From positions 1,840,405 to 1,904,404 of the forward strand of contig NZ_JBHTDC010000001.1 of the NCBI RefSeq assembly GCF_042666435.1: a stretch of DNA of 64,000 nt, written 5' to 3'. This document shows, one piece after another, positions 16,638 to 25,347 of this stretch. The stretch's first letter is position 1. Every line of letters starts with the position of its first letter. Below the pieces are notes generated by a model, which saw nothing but the letters and a program-made list of their open reading frames with translations, searched no databases and was not told where the DNA came from. The translations under genes were made by a program, and so were the position numbers. This DNA is from Allosphingosinicella sp042666435 (GTDB lineage Bacteria > Pseudomonadota > Alphaproteobacteria > Sphingomonadales > Sphingomonadaceae).

Positions 16638-17568
16638 GGGCGTTGGAGGCGCGGGTGAGGTTCAGGAAGACATCCTCCAGGTCGGCCTCGCGGGTCGAGA
16701 CGTCGACGATGCCCAGCCCTTCCTTCTGGAGCGCGGCCAGCACGTCGCCGGCATTCACCTTGTCCTTGCGATAGGTGATGGCGAGGGTGCGCTCGCCCAG
16801 CAGCTCGATCTTGTCGAAGCAGGCCGCGTCGGGCACGACAGTCAGGTCGCGGTCGACCGTCACCTCGACCGCTTTCTCCTGCGCCATTCCGACGAGCGTC
16901 CGGGTCGTGTCGTTGGCGATCAGGCGACCATGGTTGATGATCGCGATCCGGTCGCACAATTCCTCGGCCTCCTCGAGATAATGGGTGGTGAGGACCACCG
17001 TCACCCCCTCGCGGTTGAGGCTGCGGACATATTCCCAGAGCTGCTGGCGAAGCTCGATGTCGACGCCGGCGGTCGGCTCGTCGAGCACCAGGATGGGCGG
17101 CGAATGGACCATCGCCTTGGCGACCAGCAACCGCCGCTTCATGCCGCCCGACAATGTGCGCGCATAAGCGTTGGCCTTGTCCTCCAGATGGACCGCGCGC
17201 AGCAGCTCCATCGTCCGGCGCCGCGCCTTGGGAACGCCGTAAAGCCCGGCCTGCTGGTCGAGCGTTTCGGCGGGAGTAAAGAAGGGGTCGAACAGGATTT
17301 CCTGGGGCACGATGCCGATCGACGCCTTGGCGTTCCTCGGATGCCTGTCGATGTCGAAGCCCCAGATCGACGCGCTGCCGCCGCTCTTGTTGACCAGGCC
17401 GGCAAGGATGTTGATCAGCGTCGACTTGCCGGCGCCGTTCGGGCCGAGCAGTCCGAAAATCTGGCCGCGCGGCACGTCGAGGCTGACGCCGTCCAGCGCG
17501 CGCTTGCCGCCGGCATAGGTTTTCTGGAGATCCTGGATCGCGATGGCCGCGGAGGGGGTGTGGAGCAT
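16630..17568 (-). CDS. ABC-2 type transporter ATP-binding protein
   Basis: 312-residue ABC ATPase of the CcmA/NodI-like group. It has Walker A GPNGAGKST, Q-loop IVPQEI, signature LSGGMKRR, Walker B ILVLDEPTAGVD and H-loop TTHYLEEAE. The extra C-terminal domain of about 80 residues is usual for this group. No permease gene is adjacent, although such ATPases normally pair with an ABC-2 membrane protein. It forms an overlapping pair with nadB. Substrate unknown. Confidence 0.9.
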   Translation of the reverse strand: MLHTPSAAIAIQDLQKTYAGGKRALDGVSLDVPRGQIFGLLGPNGAGKSTLINILAGLVNKSGGSASIWGFDIDRHPRNAKASIGIVPQEILFDPFFTPAETLDQQAGLYGVPKARRRTMELLRAVHLEDKANAYARTLSGGMKRRLLVAKAMVHSPPILVLDEPTAGVDIELRQQLWEYVRSLNREGVTVVLTTHYLEEAEELCDRIAIINHGRLIANDTTRTLVGMAQEKAVEVTVDRDLTVVPDAACFDKIELLGERTLAITYRKDKVNAGDVLAALQKEGLGIVDVSTREADLEDVFLNLTRASNAHG

Positions 17569-17598
17569 AGGCAGCGCATAGCCGCGCCGCCGGGAATG

Positions 17599-17681
17599 GT
17601 CACCCTGAACTTGTTTCAGGGTCCATTTCTTCGGCCGCGTCGAGGCTGGTAAGTGGATGCTGAAACAAGTTCAGCATGACG
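17599..17681. repeat. Modular inverted repeat, CTGAAC-arm type
   Basis: Second copy of the element seen at 5482. The left arm at 17599-17624 contains CCCTGAACTTGTTTCAGGG. The right arm at 17653-17681 contains TGCTGAAACAAGTTCAGCA. The spacer differs from the first copy. It lies between the divergent ABC ATPase and zinc-finger genes. Confidence 0.85.
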
Positions 17682-17724
17682 GAGCGGATTGTCTGCGTGC
17701 GGGGCCGTTGCTAAGGCCGCTTGC

Positions 17725-17934
17725 ATGGCCGCCACCGATCCTTTCACGCCCGAGATCAGCACCGTCACCACGCCGCGCGTCGCTTGCGACGGCGCCAGCG
17801 AGATCAGTGCGGCGCTGGGCCATCCCCGCGTCTACCTCCAGATCGACGAAAAGGGCTTCGTCGACTGCGGTTATTGCGACAAGAGGTTCATCCTCAAGGG
17901 CGGCCCCGCGGATACGGGCGCGGTCGAGGAGTAG
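17725..17934 (+). CDS. zf-CHCC zinc-finger protein (NDUFS6-like)
   Basis: 69-residue protein with the zf-CHCC arrangement: a Cys in RVACDG, a His in LGHPRVYL, then CGYCDKRFIL. In mitochondria the related NDUFS6 subunit binds zinc in respiratory complex I; bacterial members are short and their role is mostly inferred. The ATG at 17725 is preferred over the in-frame start at 17689, which is close to the repeat arm and adds a poorly conserved tail. The gene stands alone upstream of tldD. Confidence 0.85.
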   Translation: MAATDPFTPEISTVTTPRVACDGASEISAALGHPRVYLQIDEKGFVDCGYCDKRFILKGGPADTGAVEE

Positions 17935-17959
17935 ACCGAGGCGTAGGCCGTTCTAGCCA

Positions 17960-17988
17960 CCCCGTTCAGGCTGAGCCTGTCGAAGCCC
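17960..17988. repeat. GTTCAGGCTGAGCCTGTCGAAG dispersed repeat copy
   Basis: Single copy of a short motif with an internal palindrome (CAGGCTGAGCCTG) in the gap between the zinc-finger gene and tldD. Sequences of this type are common as dispersed intergenic repeats in sphingomonads; only one copy was noticed in this window. No partner arm is evident. Confidence 0.45.
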
Positions 17989-18071
17989 TCTCCTTGGTCT
18001 TGCAACGATCTCAGGCCGAACGGAACCAGAAGGCCTTAGACTCGGCGGCGATCGCCCCTATATCGGCCGGC

Positions 18072-19502
18072 ATGACCAGTCTCGCCGATCCCCGCCGCTT
18101 CCTCTACCGCCCCGATGGGCTCTCCCCCGAAGCCGCCCAGCGCCTCGCCGCCGAGGCGCTGAAAAGCTGCGACGATGGCGAGCTTTACCTCCAATATACC
18201 GCGTCCGAGGCGTTCGGCTTCGACGATGGCCGGCTGAAGACCGCCGATTTCAACACCCATGCCGGCTTCGGGCTGCGCGGGGTTTCGGGCGAGACGACCG
18301 CCTTCGCCCACGCCAACGAGCTGTCCGAGACCGCGATCCGCCGCGCCGCGGAGACGATGGCGGTGCTCGATCCGGCGAAGGGCGCCAGGGCCGCGCCGCC
18401 GCGCCGGACCAACGCGACCCTCTACACCGACGCCGACCCCTTGAGCCTCGTTCCCTTCGCGAAGAAGGTGGCGCTGTGCCAGGAGATCGACGCCGCCGCC
18501 CGCGCCCGCGATCCGCGCGTGGCCCAGGTCTCGATGTCGCTGTCGGGCTCGTGGAGCGTGATCGACATCGTCCGCCCCGATGGCTTCGTCGCTCATGACG
18601 TGCGGCCGCTGGTCCGGCTCAACGTCCAGATCGTCGTCGAGCAGAACGGGCGCAAGGAAACCGGCTTTCACGGCCTCGGCGGGCGGGACCTCTATGACGG
18701 ACTCTTCGAGCCCGCGACCTGGAACCGCGCGATCGACATCGCGCTTGCCCAGGCGCTGGTGAATCTCGAATCGGTCGCCGCCCCGGCCGGCGAGATGACG
18801 GTCGTGCTCGGCCCCGGCTGGCCGGGCGTGTTGCTCCACGAGGCGATCGGCCACGGCCTCGAAGGCGATTTCAATCGCAAGGGCACATCGGCTTTCTCCG
18901 GCCGCATCGGCGAGCGCGTCGCCGCGCCGGGCGTGACGGTGGTCGACGACGGTTCCATCGGCGGGCGGCGCGGCTCGCTTTCGATCGACGACGAAGGCAC
19001 GCCCACCCAGTGCAACACCCTGATCGAGGACGGCATCCTCAAAGGCTATATCCACGATCGCCTCAACGCGCGGCTGATGGGCGTCGCGCCGACCGGCAAT
19101 GGCCGCCGCGAGAGCTTTGCCCACGCGCCGATGCCGCGCATGACCAACACCTTCATGCTGGGCGGCAAGGACGATCCGGGCGAGATCCTCGCGCGGGCGA
19201 AGAACGGCATCTACGCCAAGAGCTTCGGCGGCGGCCAGGTCGACATCGTCAGCGGCAAGTTCGTCTTTTCCTGCACCGAGGCCTACAGGATCGAGAATGG
19301 AAGGCTCGGCGCGCCGATCAAGGGCGCGACTTTGATCGGCGATGGCCCCTCCGTTCTCACCCGGGTCAAGGCGATCGGCAACGACATGGAACTGGACGAA
19401 GGCATCGGCATCTGCGGCAAGGGCGGTCAGTCCGTCCCCGCCGGCGTCGGCCAGCCCACGCTGCTGATCGAAGGCCTCACCGTCGGCGGAACGGCGGCGT
19501 GA
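18072..19502 (+). CDS. tldD: Metalloprotease TldD
   Basis: 476-residue member of the TldD/PmbA family, which forms a heterodimeric zinc protease that trims unfolded or modified peptides. The metal site is visible as HEAIGHGLEGD, and the C-terminal half has the MGVAPTGNGRRES and PMPRMTNTFM blocks conserved in TldD. The partner PmbA/TldE is not encoded in the window. The ATG at 18072 is chosen because the upstream frame is non-conserved sequence. The stop overlaps the GTG of the DUF924 gene. Confidence 0.95.
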   Translation: MTSLADPRRFLYRPDGLSPEAAQRLAAEALKSCDDGELYLQYTASEAFGFDDGRLKTADFNTHAGFGLRGVSGETTAFAHANELSETAIRRAAETMAVLDPAKGARAAPPRRTNATLYTDADPLSLVPFAKKVALCQEIDAAARARDPRVAQVSMSLSGSWSVIDIVRPDGFVAHDVRPLVRLNVQIVVEQNGRKETGFHGLGGRDLYDGLFEPATWNRAIDIALAQALVNLESVAAPAGEMTVVLGPGWPGVLLHEAIGHGLEGDFNRKGTSAFSGRIGERVAAPGVTVVDDGSIGGRRGSLSIDDEGTPTQCNTLIEDGILKGYIHDRLNARLMGVAPTGNGRRESFAHAPMPRMTNTFMLGGKDDPGEILARAKNGIYAKSFGGGQVDIVSGKFVFSCTEAYRIENGRLGAPIKGATLIGDGPSVLTRVKAIGNDMELDEGIGICGKGGQSVPAGVGQPTLLIEGLTVGGTAA

Positions 19503-20035
19503 GCGACTGGGCAGGCGAAATCCTGTCCTTCTGGTTCGCGCTCGATCCGCACCAACATTGGAAGCAGGACGACGCGCTCGACGCAGAGATCGAAGAACGC
19601 TTCCTCGATTTGTGGGAGGAGCAATCGGGCAGGGTCGCGGAGGATTTCCTCGGCTCGGCCCGGGAGGCTCTGGCGGCCGTCATCCTGTTCGACCAGTTTC
19701 CGCGCAACATGTTCCGGCGCCACGCGCGTTCGTTCGCCACCGATCACCTCGCTCTGAAGATCGCGAAGGCCGCGATCGACAAAGGCCATGACGAGCGGCT
19801 TCCAGGCGAGCAACGCGGCTTCCTGTACATGCCCTTCCAGCATAGCGAGGATCTGGACGACCAGCAGCGCTCGGTTCTGCTCTTCACCGCGCTCGGCGAC
19901 CCGGAGATGCTCCGCTACGCCAGGCTGCACCATGACGTCATCGTGCGCTTCGGCCGCTTTCCCCATCGCAACGCGACCCTCGGCCGCGAGCCCCGCCCCG
20001 ACGAGATCGCGGCCGGCGACGTGACGCCCTGGTAA
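19499..20035 (+). CDS. DUF924 family protein
   Basis: 178-residue cytoplasmic helical protein of the DUF924 (TPR-like) family. Typical segments are ILSFWF at the N terminus, the VILFDQFPRNMFR block and RFGRFPHRNATLGR near the C terminus. No enzymatic function is established for the family. GTG at 19499 overlaps the tldD stop and the TAA overlaps the next ATG (TAATG), so tldD, DUF924 and DUF2007 form a tightly coupled operon. Confidence 0.9.
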   Translation: MSDWAGEILSFWFALDPHQHWKQDDALDAEIEERFLDLWEEQSGRVAEDFLGSAREALAAVILFDQFPRNMFRRHARSFATDHLALKIAKAAIDKGHDERLPGEQRGFLYMPFQHSEDLDDQQRSVLLFTALGDPEMLRYARLHHDVIVRFGRFPHRNATLGREPRPDEIAAGDVTPW

Positions 20036-20247
20036 TGGCCTTGGTCGAGCTCCGCCGCTTCGCCAACAGCTTCGAGGCCGGGCTCGCGCGCTCGCGCCTC
20101 GCCGCCGCCGGCATCCACAGCTTCCTCTTCGACACCGAAATGTCCTGGGTGGGAGGCGACCTCGTCTCCATCCGGCTGATGGTCGACGAGGATGAGCACG
20201 AGGACGCCGACGCTTTGCTCAGCGAAGATGGGGCCGAATCGGGCTGA
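20035..20247 (+). CDS. DUF2007 domain protein
   Basis: 70-residue protein with a DUF2007 fold (a ferredoxin-like putative signal-transducing domain). It begins with the usual LVELRRFANSFEAGLARSRL and has a central IHSFLFDTEMSW segment. The acidic C terminus is typical. Its start overlaps the DUF924 stop. The last 29 bases overlap the convergent DUF442 gene. Function unknown. Confidence 0.85.
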   Translation: MALVELRRFANSFEAGLARSRLAAAGIHSFLFDTEMSWVGGDLVSIRLMVDEDEHEDADALLSEDGAESG

Positions 20248-20644
20248 TGTCGTAACCGGCGGCGGCGGCCTTGGCGACCAGCTGCTCCGCATCCTCTCCG
20301 GCCTGAGCCCGCGCCAGGGCCCACAAATAGGTCGAGCGCGTGCCGGAGCGGCAGAAAGCGAGCATCGGTCCTCCGGCGGCGTCGATCGCCTCCGCCATCG
20401 CCGCGATCCGGTCGGGCGACAGGCCCGCATTATCCACCGGGACATGGCGATAGCCGATGCCCGCCGCCAGCGCGGCCACCTCGATGTCGGCGCCGGCGGG
20501 TTGGCCCGGCTCCTCGCGGTCAGGCCGGTTGTTGACGATCATTGCCACGCCCCGCGCCTTGAGCGCCGCCATGTCGGAAGGCCCGATCTGACCGCTCACC
20601 AGAGTCGCGGCGTCGAGCACCCGGAACCGGTCCGCATCACTCAT
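20219..20644 (-). CDS. DUF442/TIGR01244 phosphatase-like (sulfur transferase) protein
   Basis: 141-residue protein with a dual-specificity-phosphatase fold. The catalytic P-loop is CRSGTRS (CX5R), and an upstream IVNNRPDREEPGQP block is characteristic of TIGR01244. Family members occur alone or fused to persulfide dioxygenase-like or rhodanese domains, suggesting sulfide/persulfide metabolism; here it stands alone. Its ATG overlaps the recQ stop by eight bases on the same strand, implying cotranscription. Confidence 0.88.
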   Translation of the reverse strand: MSDADRFRVLDAATLVSGQIGPSDMAALKARGVAMIVNNRPDREEPGQPAGADIEVAALAAGIGYRHVPVDNAGLSPDRIAAMAEAIDAAGGPMLAFCRSGTRSTYLWALARAQAGEDAEQLVAKAAAAGYDISPIRPHLR

Positions 20645-22400
20645 GTGAGCTTATAACCTCCACGAAGGCCTGGCCGTAGCGCTCCAGCTTCGCCGTGCCG
20701 ACGCCCGATATGCGGGACAGGGCGCCGAGGCTGGCGGGCTTCAATTCCGCCATCTCGCGCAACGTACTGTCGTGGAAGATGACATAAGGCGGCACCCCGC
20801 CTTCCTTCGCGAGATCGCGGCGGCAGGCGCGCAGCGCTTCGAACAGGGGATCGCCGTCGGGATTGGCGGCGCGCTCGGCGCGGGCGCGGCGCTGGCGCCG
20901 TGGCGGGAGGACCAGCTCCAGCGCCTCCTCGCCCTTCAGGATCGGCTTGGCGGCGGGTCCGAAGGAGAGGCCGCCATATTCGTCGGCGCGCAGCGCGTCG
21001 CGGGCGAGCAGGGCGCGGGCGACCGGCTTCATCAACGCCAACTCGGCCTCGTCGGCGATGCCGAACACCGACAGACGATGGTGGCCGAAGCCGTGGATCT
21101 TGTCGGTCTCCTTGCCCGCGAGCACGTCGGTCAGATGGGTGATCCCGAACCGCATCTCGGTGCGGAACGCGGCCGACAGCAATTTGCGCGCGGCCTCGGT
21201 GGCGTCGACGGTGGCGGGCGGCGCCAGGCAATTGTCGCAATGGCCGCAGCGCTCTGGCGGGCTCTCGCCGAAATGGCGGAGCAGGATGGCGCGGCGGCAG
21301 CCGGCCGTCTCGACCAGGGCCGCGAGCGCGTTGAGCCGCTGGCGCTCGCCGCCCCGCCGATCCTCCGGCGTCTCGGTCTCGATCCGGCGGCGCGCGAGCG
21401 AGAAGTCGGCCGCGCCCCAGAACAGATGGGCCTCGGCCGGGTCGCCGTCGCGCCCCGCGCGGCCGGTTTCCTGATAATAAGCCTCGATCGATTTGGGCAG
21501 GCCCGCATGGGCGACGAAGCGCACGTCCGGCTTGTCGATGCCCATGCCGAAGGCGACCGTCGCGACCATCACCATGTCCTCGGAGCGCACGAATTTCGCC
21601 TGGTTGGCGGCGCGGACGCGCGCGTCGAGACCGGCATGATAGGGCAGGAGCTTGCGCCCGCTCCGGCCGAGCTGATCGGCAAGCTTCTCGGTGGCGGCGC
21701 GGCTGGTCGCGTAGATAATGCCCGGCCCCGGCTGCTCGGCGAGCAGGGCCGTCAATTGCGCGCCGACGCCGTCGCGCGGGCGGATGTGGTAGCGGATGTT
21801 GGGCCGGTCGAAGCCGGCGAGGATCAGGCCGTCCTCGGGGATGCCGAGTTGAACCAGGATGTCGGCGCGGGTCTGGCTGTCGGCGGTGGCCGTGAGCGCC
21901 AGCCGGGGGACGCCGGGAAACCGGTCGAGCAGTGGCCGGAGCAGGCGGTAATCGGGCCTGAAGTCATGGCCCCATTCGGACACGCAATGCGCCTCGTCTA
22001 TGGCGACGAGCGAGAGCGGAATTTGCGCGAGCAGGTTGCGGAAGCCTTCGCCCGACGCCCGCTCAGGGGCCACATAAAGGAGATCGAGCTCGCCCCGACG
22101 GAGGCGGGCGATCGTCTCCGGCCCGTCCGGGTCGGCCGAGGTCAGCGCGGCGGCGCGGATACCGAAGCCCTCGGCCGACCGGATCTGGTCGTGCATCAGC
22201 GCGATCAGCGGCGAGATGACCAGAGCCGTGCCGGGTCGCGCCAGCGCCGGCACCTGGTAGCAAAGCGACTTGCCCGCGCCCGTGGGCATCACGGCGAGGC
22301 TGTGCTTCCCCGCCATGACGCGGTCGATCACGTCCGCCTGAACGCCCCGGAAATCGCTGAAGCCGAACGTGCCGCGAAGGATGGAAAGGGGTTCGGTCAC
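20637..22400 (-). CDS. recQ: ATP-dependent DNA helicase RecQ
   Basis: 587-residue superfamily-2 helicase acting in recombination and replication-fork repair. Walker A region MPTGAGKSLCYQ, DEAH box AIDEAHCVSEWGHDFR, motif VI region YYQETGRAGRDG. The RQC zinc site retains Cys in CGHCDNC, and a C-terminal HRDC domain ends with LSRISGVGTAKLERYG. The start is GTG at 22400; length is typical (about 590-610). A perfect inverted repeat lies just upstream of the start. Confidence 0.95.
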   Translation of the reverse strand: MTEPLSILRGTFGFSDFRGVQADVIDRVMAGKHSLAVMPTGAGKSLCYQVPALARPGTALVISPLIALMHDQIRSAEGFGIRAAALTSADPDGPETIARLRRGELDLLYVAPERASGEGFRNLLAQIPLSLVAIDEAHCVSEWGHDFRPDYRLLRPLLDRFPGVPRLALTATADSQTRADILVQLGIPEDGLILAGFDRPNIRYHIRPRDGVGAQLTALLAEQPGPGIIYATSRAATEKLADQLGRSGRKLLPYHAGLDARVRAANQAKFVRSEDMVMVATVAFGMGIDKPDVRFVAHAGLPKSIEAYYQETGRAGRDGDPAEAHLFWGAADFSLARRRIETETPEDRRGGERQRLNALAALVETAGCRRAILLRHFGESPPERCGHCDNCLAPPATVDATEAARKLLSAAFRTEMRFGITHLTDVLAGKETDKIHGFGHHRLSVFGIADEAELALMKPVARALLARDALRADEYGGLSFGPAAKPILKGEEALELVLPPRRQRRARAERAANPDGDPLFEALRACRRDLAKEGGVPPYVIFHDSTLREMAELKPASLGALSRISGVGTAKLERYGQAFVEVISSHE

Positions 22401-22413
22401 GTCCGTCCAATAT

Positions 22414-22494
22414 CGTCATTCCAGCGAAAGCTGGAATCTCACGGCCTCTCTTCGCGCACAAAGAAGGGAGATTCCAGCTTTCGCTGGAATGACG
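22414..22494. repeat. Modular inverted repeat with perfect 26-base arms
   Basis: Arms 22414-22439 and 22469-22494 are exact inverted copies, and each contains its own hairpin (TTCCAGC-GAAA-GCTGGAA type). The 29-base spacer is unrelated to other copies. It lies 14 bases upstream of the recQ start codon, so it could affect recQ expression. The remaining sequence to 22669 shows no gene. Confidence 0.9.
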
Positions 22495-22669
22495 GGCCTA
22501 TTCAGCCGGTTCCAAGCCTATTCGCAGGTCGGTGGTTGACCAGGCGTCCATGGCACATGCCGGAAAGCCGACAATTCGATACGATCGATCGGATGTGGCC
22601 AATGCTCGTAGCTCGGCTGACCCGGCATGACGACGCAGACATCGGTAGGTCGGGACTGGCCGTTTGCCG

Positions 22670-23056
22670 TCATTCGGGCGCGATAGGCCAAGGCGCGATC
22701 AAGGCCTTCTCAACGACGAGCAATGTATGCTTGCCGGCTATGGAGTGAAGCCGCACTCGAACCAGGCCGGCCGGGACCGGCTCGGGACTGGGATCTGCGC
22801 TGCTGGAGGGGAAGGGGGTCGCCACAGGTGTCGGCGCCTCGGGCGGCGTGATCCCGGCAAGGTGCCGAGCAGCATAAACATCGAAATCGGACCATACCGC
22901 CTTTCCCCGCTCCGATGCCATGCCGCGACCGCCACCATCGATCCGCACCGTAACGGCTTCCCCGGGCGACAGCGCCAATTCCGGGATGTCTTGCGCGGCA
23001 ACCGGCGCGGCGGCCGCCGCGAAGAACGTTCCCAGCAGTGCAACAATCCGGTTCAT
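22670..23056 (-). CDS. Hypothetical secreted protein
   Basis: 128-residue protein not assignable to a known family. The N terminus MNRIVALLGTFFAAAAAPVAAQ is a clear Sec signal peptide with cleavage after VAA or AQ. The mature part starts with IPELALSPGEAVTVRID, suggesting a beta-rich domain. It contains a proline/serine-rich stretch (PEAPTPVATPFPSSS) and ends with a hydrophobic VRLHSIAGKHTLLVVEKAL segment. The ATG at 23056 is chosen for the signal peptide; an upstream in-frame start at 23176 adds low-complexity residues. It is on the same strand as the downstream recQ but separated by about 270 bases. Confidence 0.7.
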   Translation of the reverse strand: MNRIVALLGTFFAAAAAPVAAQDIPELALSPGEAVTVRIDGGGRGMASERGKAVWSDFDVYAARHLAGITPPEAPTPVATPFPSSSADPSPEPVPAGLVRVRLHSIAGKHTLLVVEKALIAPWPIAPE

Positions 23057-23124
23057 GGGCGGGTCCTTACCATTCTCGCGGCATATTAACCGCGGTGCCC
23101 CGAAATGAAAGTTTTGCCGGCATC

Positions 23125-24942
23125 CTATTCCGCCGCCTCGGCCTCTTCCTCGCGCTCGCTCTGCTGCCGCAGCCACATCTCGGTGTAGAGCCCGCGCTTG
23201 ACGAGCAATTGGCGGTGAGTGCCGCGCTCGACGATGCGGCCTTCGTCCAGCACGACGATCTGGTCGGCGTCGACCACGGTCGAGAGGCGGTGGGCGATGA
23301 CGATGCTGGTGCGGCCGCGCTCGATGCGTCGCAGCGTCTCCTGGATCGCCGCCTCGGTGCGGCTATCGAGGGCGCTGGTCGCCTCGTCGAGGATCAGGAT
23401 CGGAGGGTCCTTGAGCAAGGTGCGGGCGATGGCGACGCGCTGCTTCTCGCCGCCCGACAGCTTGAGCCCGCGCTCGCCGACCTTCGAATCATAGCCGTCC
23501 GGTAGGTCCAGGATGAAATCATGGATGGCGGCGCCGCGCGCGGCATCCTCGATCTCCGCCTGCGTCGCGCCTTCGCGGCCATAGCCGATATTGTAGCCGA
23601 CGCTGTCGTTGAACAGCACGCTGTCCTGCGGGACGATGCCGATCGCGGCGCGCAGGCTGGCCTGGGCAACCTGAGTGATGTCCTGCCCGTCGATAATGAT
23701 GCGGCCGCCGGTCGGCTCGTAGAAGCGGAACAGGAGCCGCGACAAGGTCGACTTGCCCGCCCCCGAGGGACCGACCACGGCGAGCGTCGTGCCGGGCGGA
23801 ACGTCGAGGTCGATGCCCTTGAGGATCGGTCGCTCGGGATCGTAGCCGAACTCCACGTTCTCGAAGCGGACATGGCCGGCAGAGACGCGGAGGTCGGGCG
23901 CCCCCTCGGGATCGACGACCTCGGCAGGCGTGTCGATGATGCCGAACATCTGCTCCATGTCGATGAGGCCCTGGCGGATGTTGCGATAAACCCAGCCGAG
24001 CATGTCCAGCGGCCGGAAGAGCTGGGCCAGAAGCGTGTTTACCAGCACCACGTCGCCCGTGGTGAACCGGCCGGTCGACCAGCCCCACACGGTATAGCCC
24101 ATCGCGCCCGCCATCATCAGGTTGGTAATGAGCGACTGGCCGACATTGAGCCAGGCGAGAGACGACTCATTCTTGACCGCACTGTCGGCATAAGCGCGCA
24201 TCGCCTTGCCGTAGCGCCGCGCCTCGCGCTCCTCGGCGGTGAAATATTTGACGGTCTCGTAATTGAGCAGCGAATCGACGGCGCGGGCGATGGCGTGATT
24301 GTCGATGTCGTTCATCTCGCGGCGGAGCTTGGTCCGCCACTCGGTGACGATGCGGGTGAAGGCGATGTAGACGACGACCATGACCAGTGTGGCGACGACC
24401 AGCCCGGGGCCGAATTCGATCTGGAAGATGATGCAGACGACGACGATCTCGATCAACGTCGGCGCGATGTTGAAGAGCAGGAAATAGAGCATCGAATCGA
24501 TGCTCTTGGTGCCGCGCTCGACGATCTTGGTCAGCGAACCCGTCCGCCGTTCCAGATGGAAGCGAAGCGACAAAGCGTGGATGTGGCGAAAGACATTCTC
24601 GGCGAGGCGGCGCGCGGCGTCCTGCCCGACCCGTTCGAATATGGCGTTGCGGACGTTGTCGAAGAAGATTCCGGCGAAGCGGGCGCCCGCATAAGCCACC
24701 ACCAGCGCGACGGCGAGCATCACCGCGGCATCGACCCGGTCCGTCATGCGGTCGATCGCGCCCTTATAGGCATAAGCGGTGACGAAGGTCGCGCTCTTGG
24801 CGAGCAGCACGAAGAACAAGGCGACGACGACCCGCGTCTTGAGCGCGGTCTCGCCCGCCGGCCACAGATAAGGGAGGAAGCGCCGCATCGCGCTCCATCC
24901 CGCCTCGGGGCGATGGGTCTCGTTCGTCGTCTCGGGGGACAT
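23125..24942 (-). CDS. Atm1-type ABC exporter (permease-ATPase fusion)
   Basis: 605-residue half-transporter resembling the bacterial Atm1/HMT1 group, which exports glutathione conjugates and is linked to heavy-metal tolerance and Fe-S homeostasis. Six hydrophobic segments fill residues about 35-320. The nucleotide-binding domain shows Walker A GPSGAGKST, signature LSGGEKQR, Walker B ILILDEATSALD and the H-loop IAHRLSTV. The TM-region motif LEIVVVCIIF and the ETVKYF block are typical of Atm1. Acidic Glu-rich C terminus. Works as a homodimer in the inner membrane. Confidence 0.92.
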   Translation of the reverse strand: MSPETTNETHRPEAGWSAMRRFLPYLWPAGETALKTRVVVALFFVLLAKSATFVTAYAYKGAIDRMTDRVDAAVMLAVALVVAYAGARFAGIFFDNVRNAIFERVGQDAARRLAENVFRHIHALSLRFHLERRTGSLTKIVERGTKSIDSMLYFLLFNIAPTLIEIVVVCIIFQIEFGPGLVVATLVMVVVYIAFTRIVTEWRTKLRREMNDIDNHAIARAVDSLLNYETVKYFTAEEREARRYGKAMRAYADSAVKNESSLAWLNVGQSLITNLMMAGAMGYTVWGWSTGRFTTGDVVLVNTLLAQLFRPLDMLGWVYRNIRQGLIDMEQMFGIIDTPAEVVDPEGAPDLRVSAGHVRFENVEFGYDPERPILKGIDLDVPPGTTLAVVGPSGAGKSTLSRLLFRFYEPTGGRIIIDGQDITQVAQASLRAAIGIVPQDSVLFNDSVGYNIGYGREGATQAEIEDAARGAAIHDFILDLPDGYDSKVGERGLKLSGGEKQRVAIARTLLKDPPILILDEATSALDSRTEAAIQETLRRIERGRTSIVIAHRLSTVVDADQIVVLDEGRIVERGTHRQLLVKRGLYTEMWLRQQSEREEEAEAAE

Positions 24943-24998
24943 CTTCGTCTAAATAGGGATGCCGGATGGCCGCACCAAGTTATGGCTGCGAAACATCA

Positions 24999-25023
24999 GG
25001 AACCCCGATGCACTCCAACGGTT
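24999..25023 (+). promoter_or_regulatory. Candidate EcfG-type promoter (imperfect)
   Basis: GGAAC at 24999-25003 and GGTT at 25020-25023 with 16 intervening bases, close to the EcfG consensus GGAAC-N16/17-CGTT but with one mismatch in the -10 element. The downstream gene starts at 25048 with a strong GGAGG. It lies between two divergently oriented genes. Confidence 0.42.
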
Positions 25024-25047
25024 TAGATACCAGAAGGAGCGGAGGTA

Positions 25048-25347
25048 ATGATGGGCCCGGCATTTTACGTGATGGCGATACTCGGTTGCGGCGAGGCGGA
25101 CACCGCCTGCCAGCAGGTGGGCGTGACCCAAGCGCAATATGAGAGCGCCGATGCCTGCACGGCCGCGACCGCCGATGCCGTCGGCCGGCACGGCGATCTG
25201 CTCTATCCGGTCGTCGTCGCCCAGTGCATGCCCGGGGACAGCAAGATCTCCTACAAGATCCTGCCGGGCGAGGTCGACCTTCCGGAGCCCGACCGCGACC
25301 AGCGCTCGCGGCCCTCGTCCCAGAAGAAGCAGCTCGCCGCCCGCTAG
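25048..25347 (+). CDS. Small conserved-looking hypothetical protein
   Basis: 99-residue protein of unknown function. It begins MMGPAFYVMAILGCG and has four cysteines in the first 65 residues (GCGE, DTACQQ, DACTAA, AQCMPG), then a basic Arg/Lys/Ser-rich tail. The N-terminal hydrophobic run is short and could be a weak signal or membrane anchor. A strong ribosome binding site (GGAGG) lies seven bases upstream, and a candidate EcfG promoter is present. Its stop codon overlaps the stop of the convergent TonB receptor gene by four bases. Confidence 0.75.
   Translation: MMGPAFYVMAILGCGEADTACQQVGVTQAQYESADACTAATADAVGRHGDLLYPVVVAQCMPGDSKISYKILPGEVDLPEPDRDQRSRPSSQKKQLAAR

Noticed and set aside
15033..16658. 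541-codon plus-strand frame opposite nadB
   Set aside because: Shadow of nadB; the latter carries all L-aspartate oxidase landmarks.
20772..22748. 658-codon plus-strand frame opposite recQ
   Set aside because: Antisense of the complete RecQ gene; long only because of high GC content. It has no recognisable domain.
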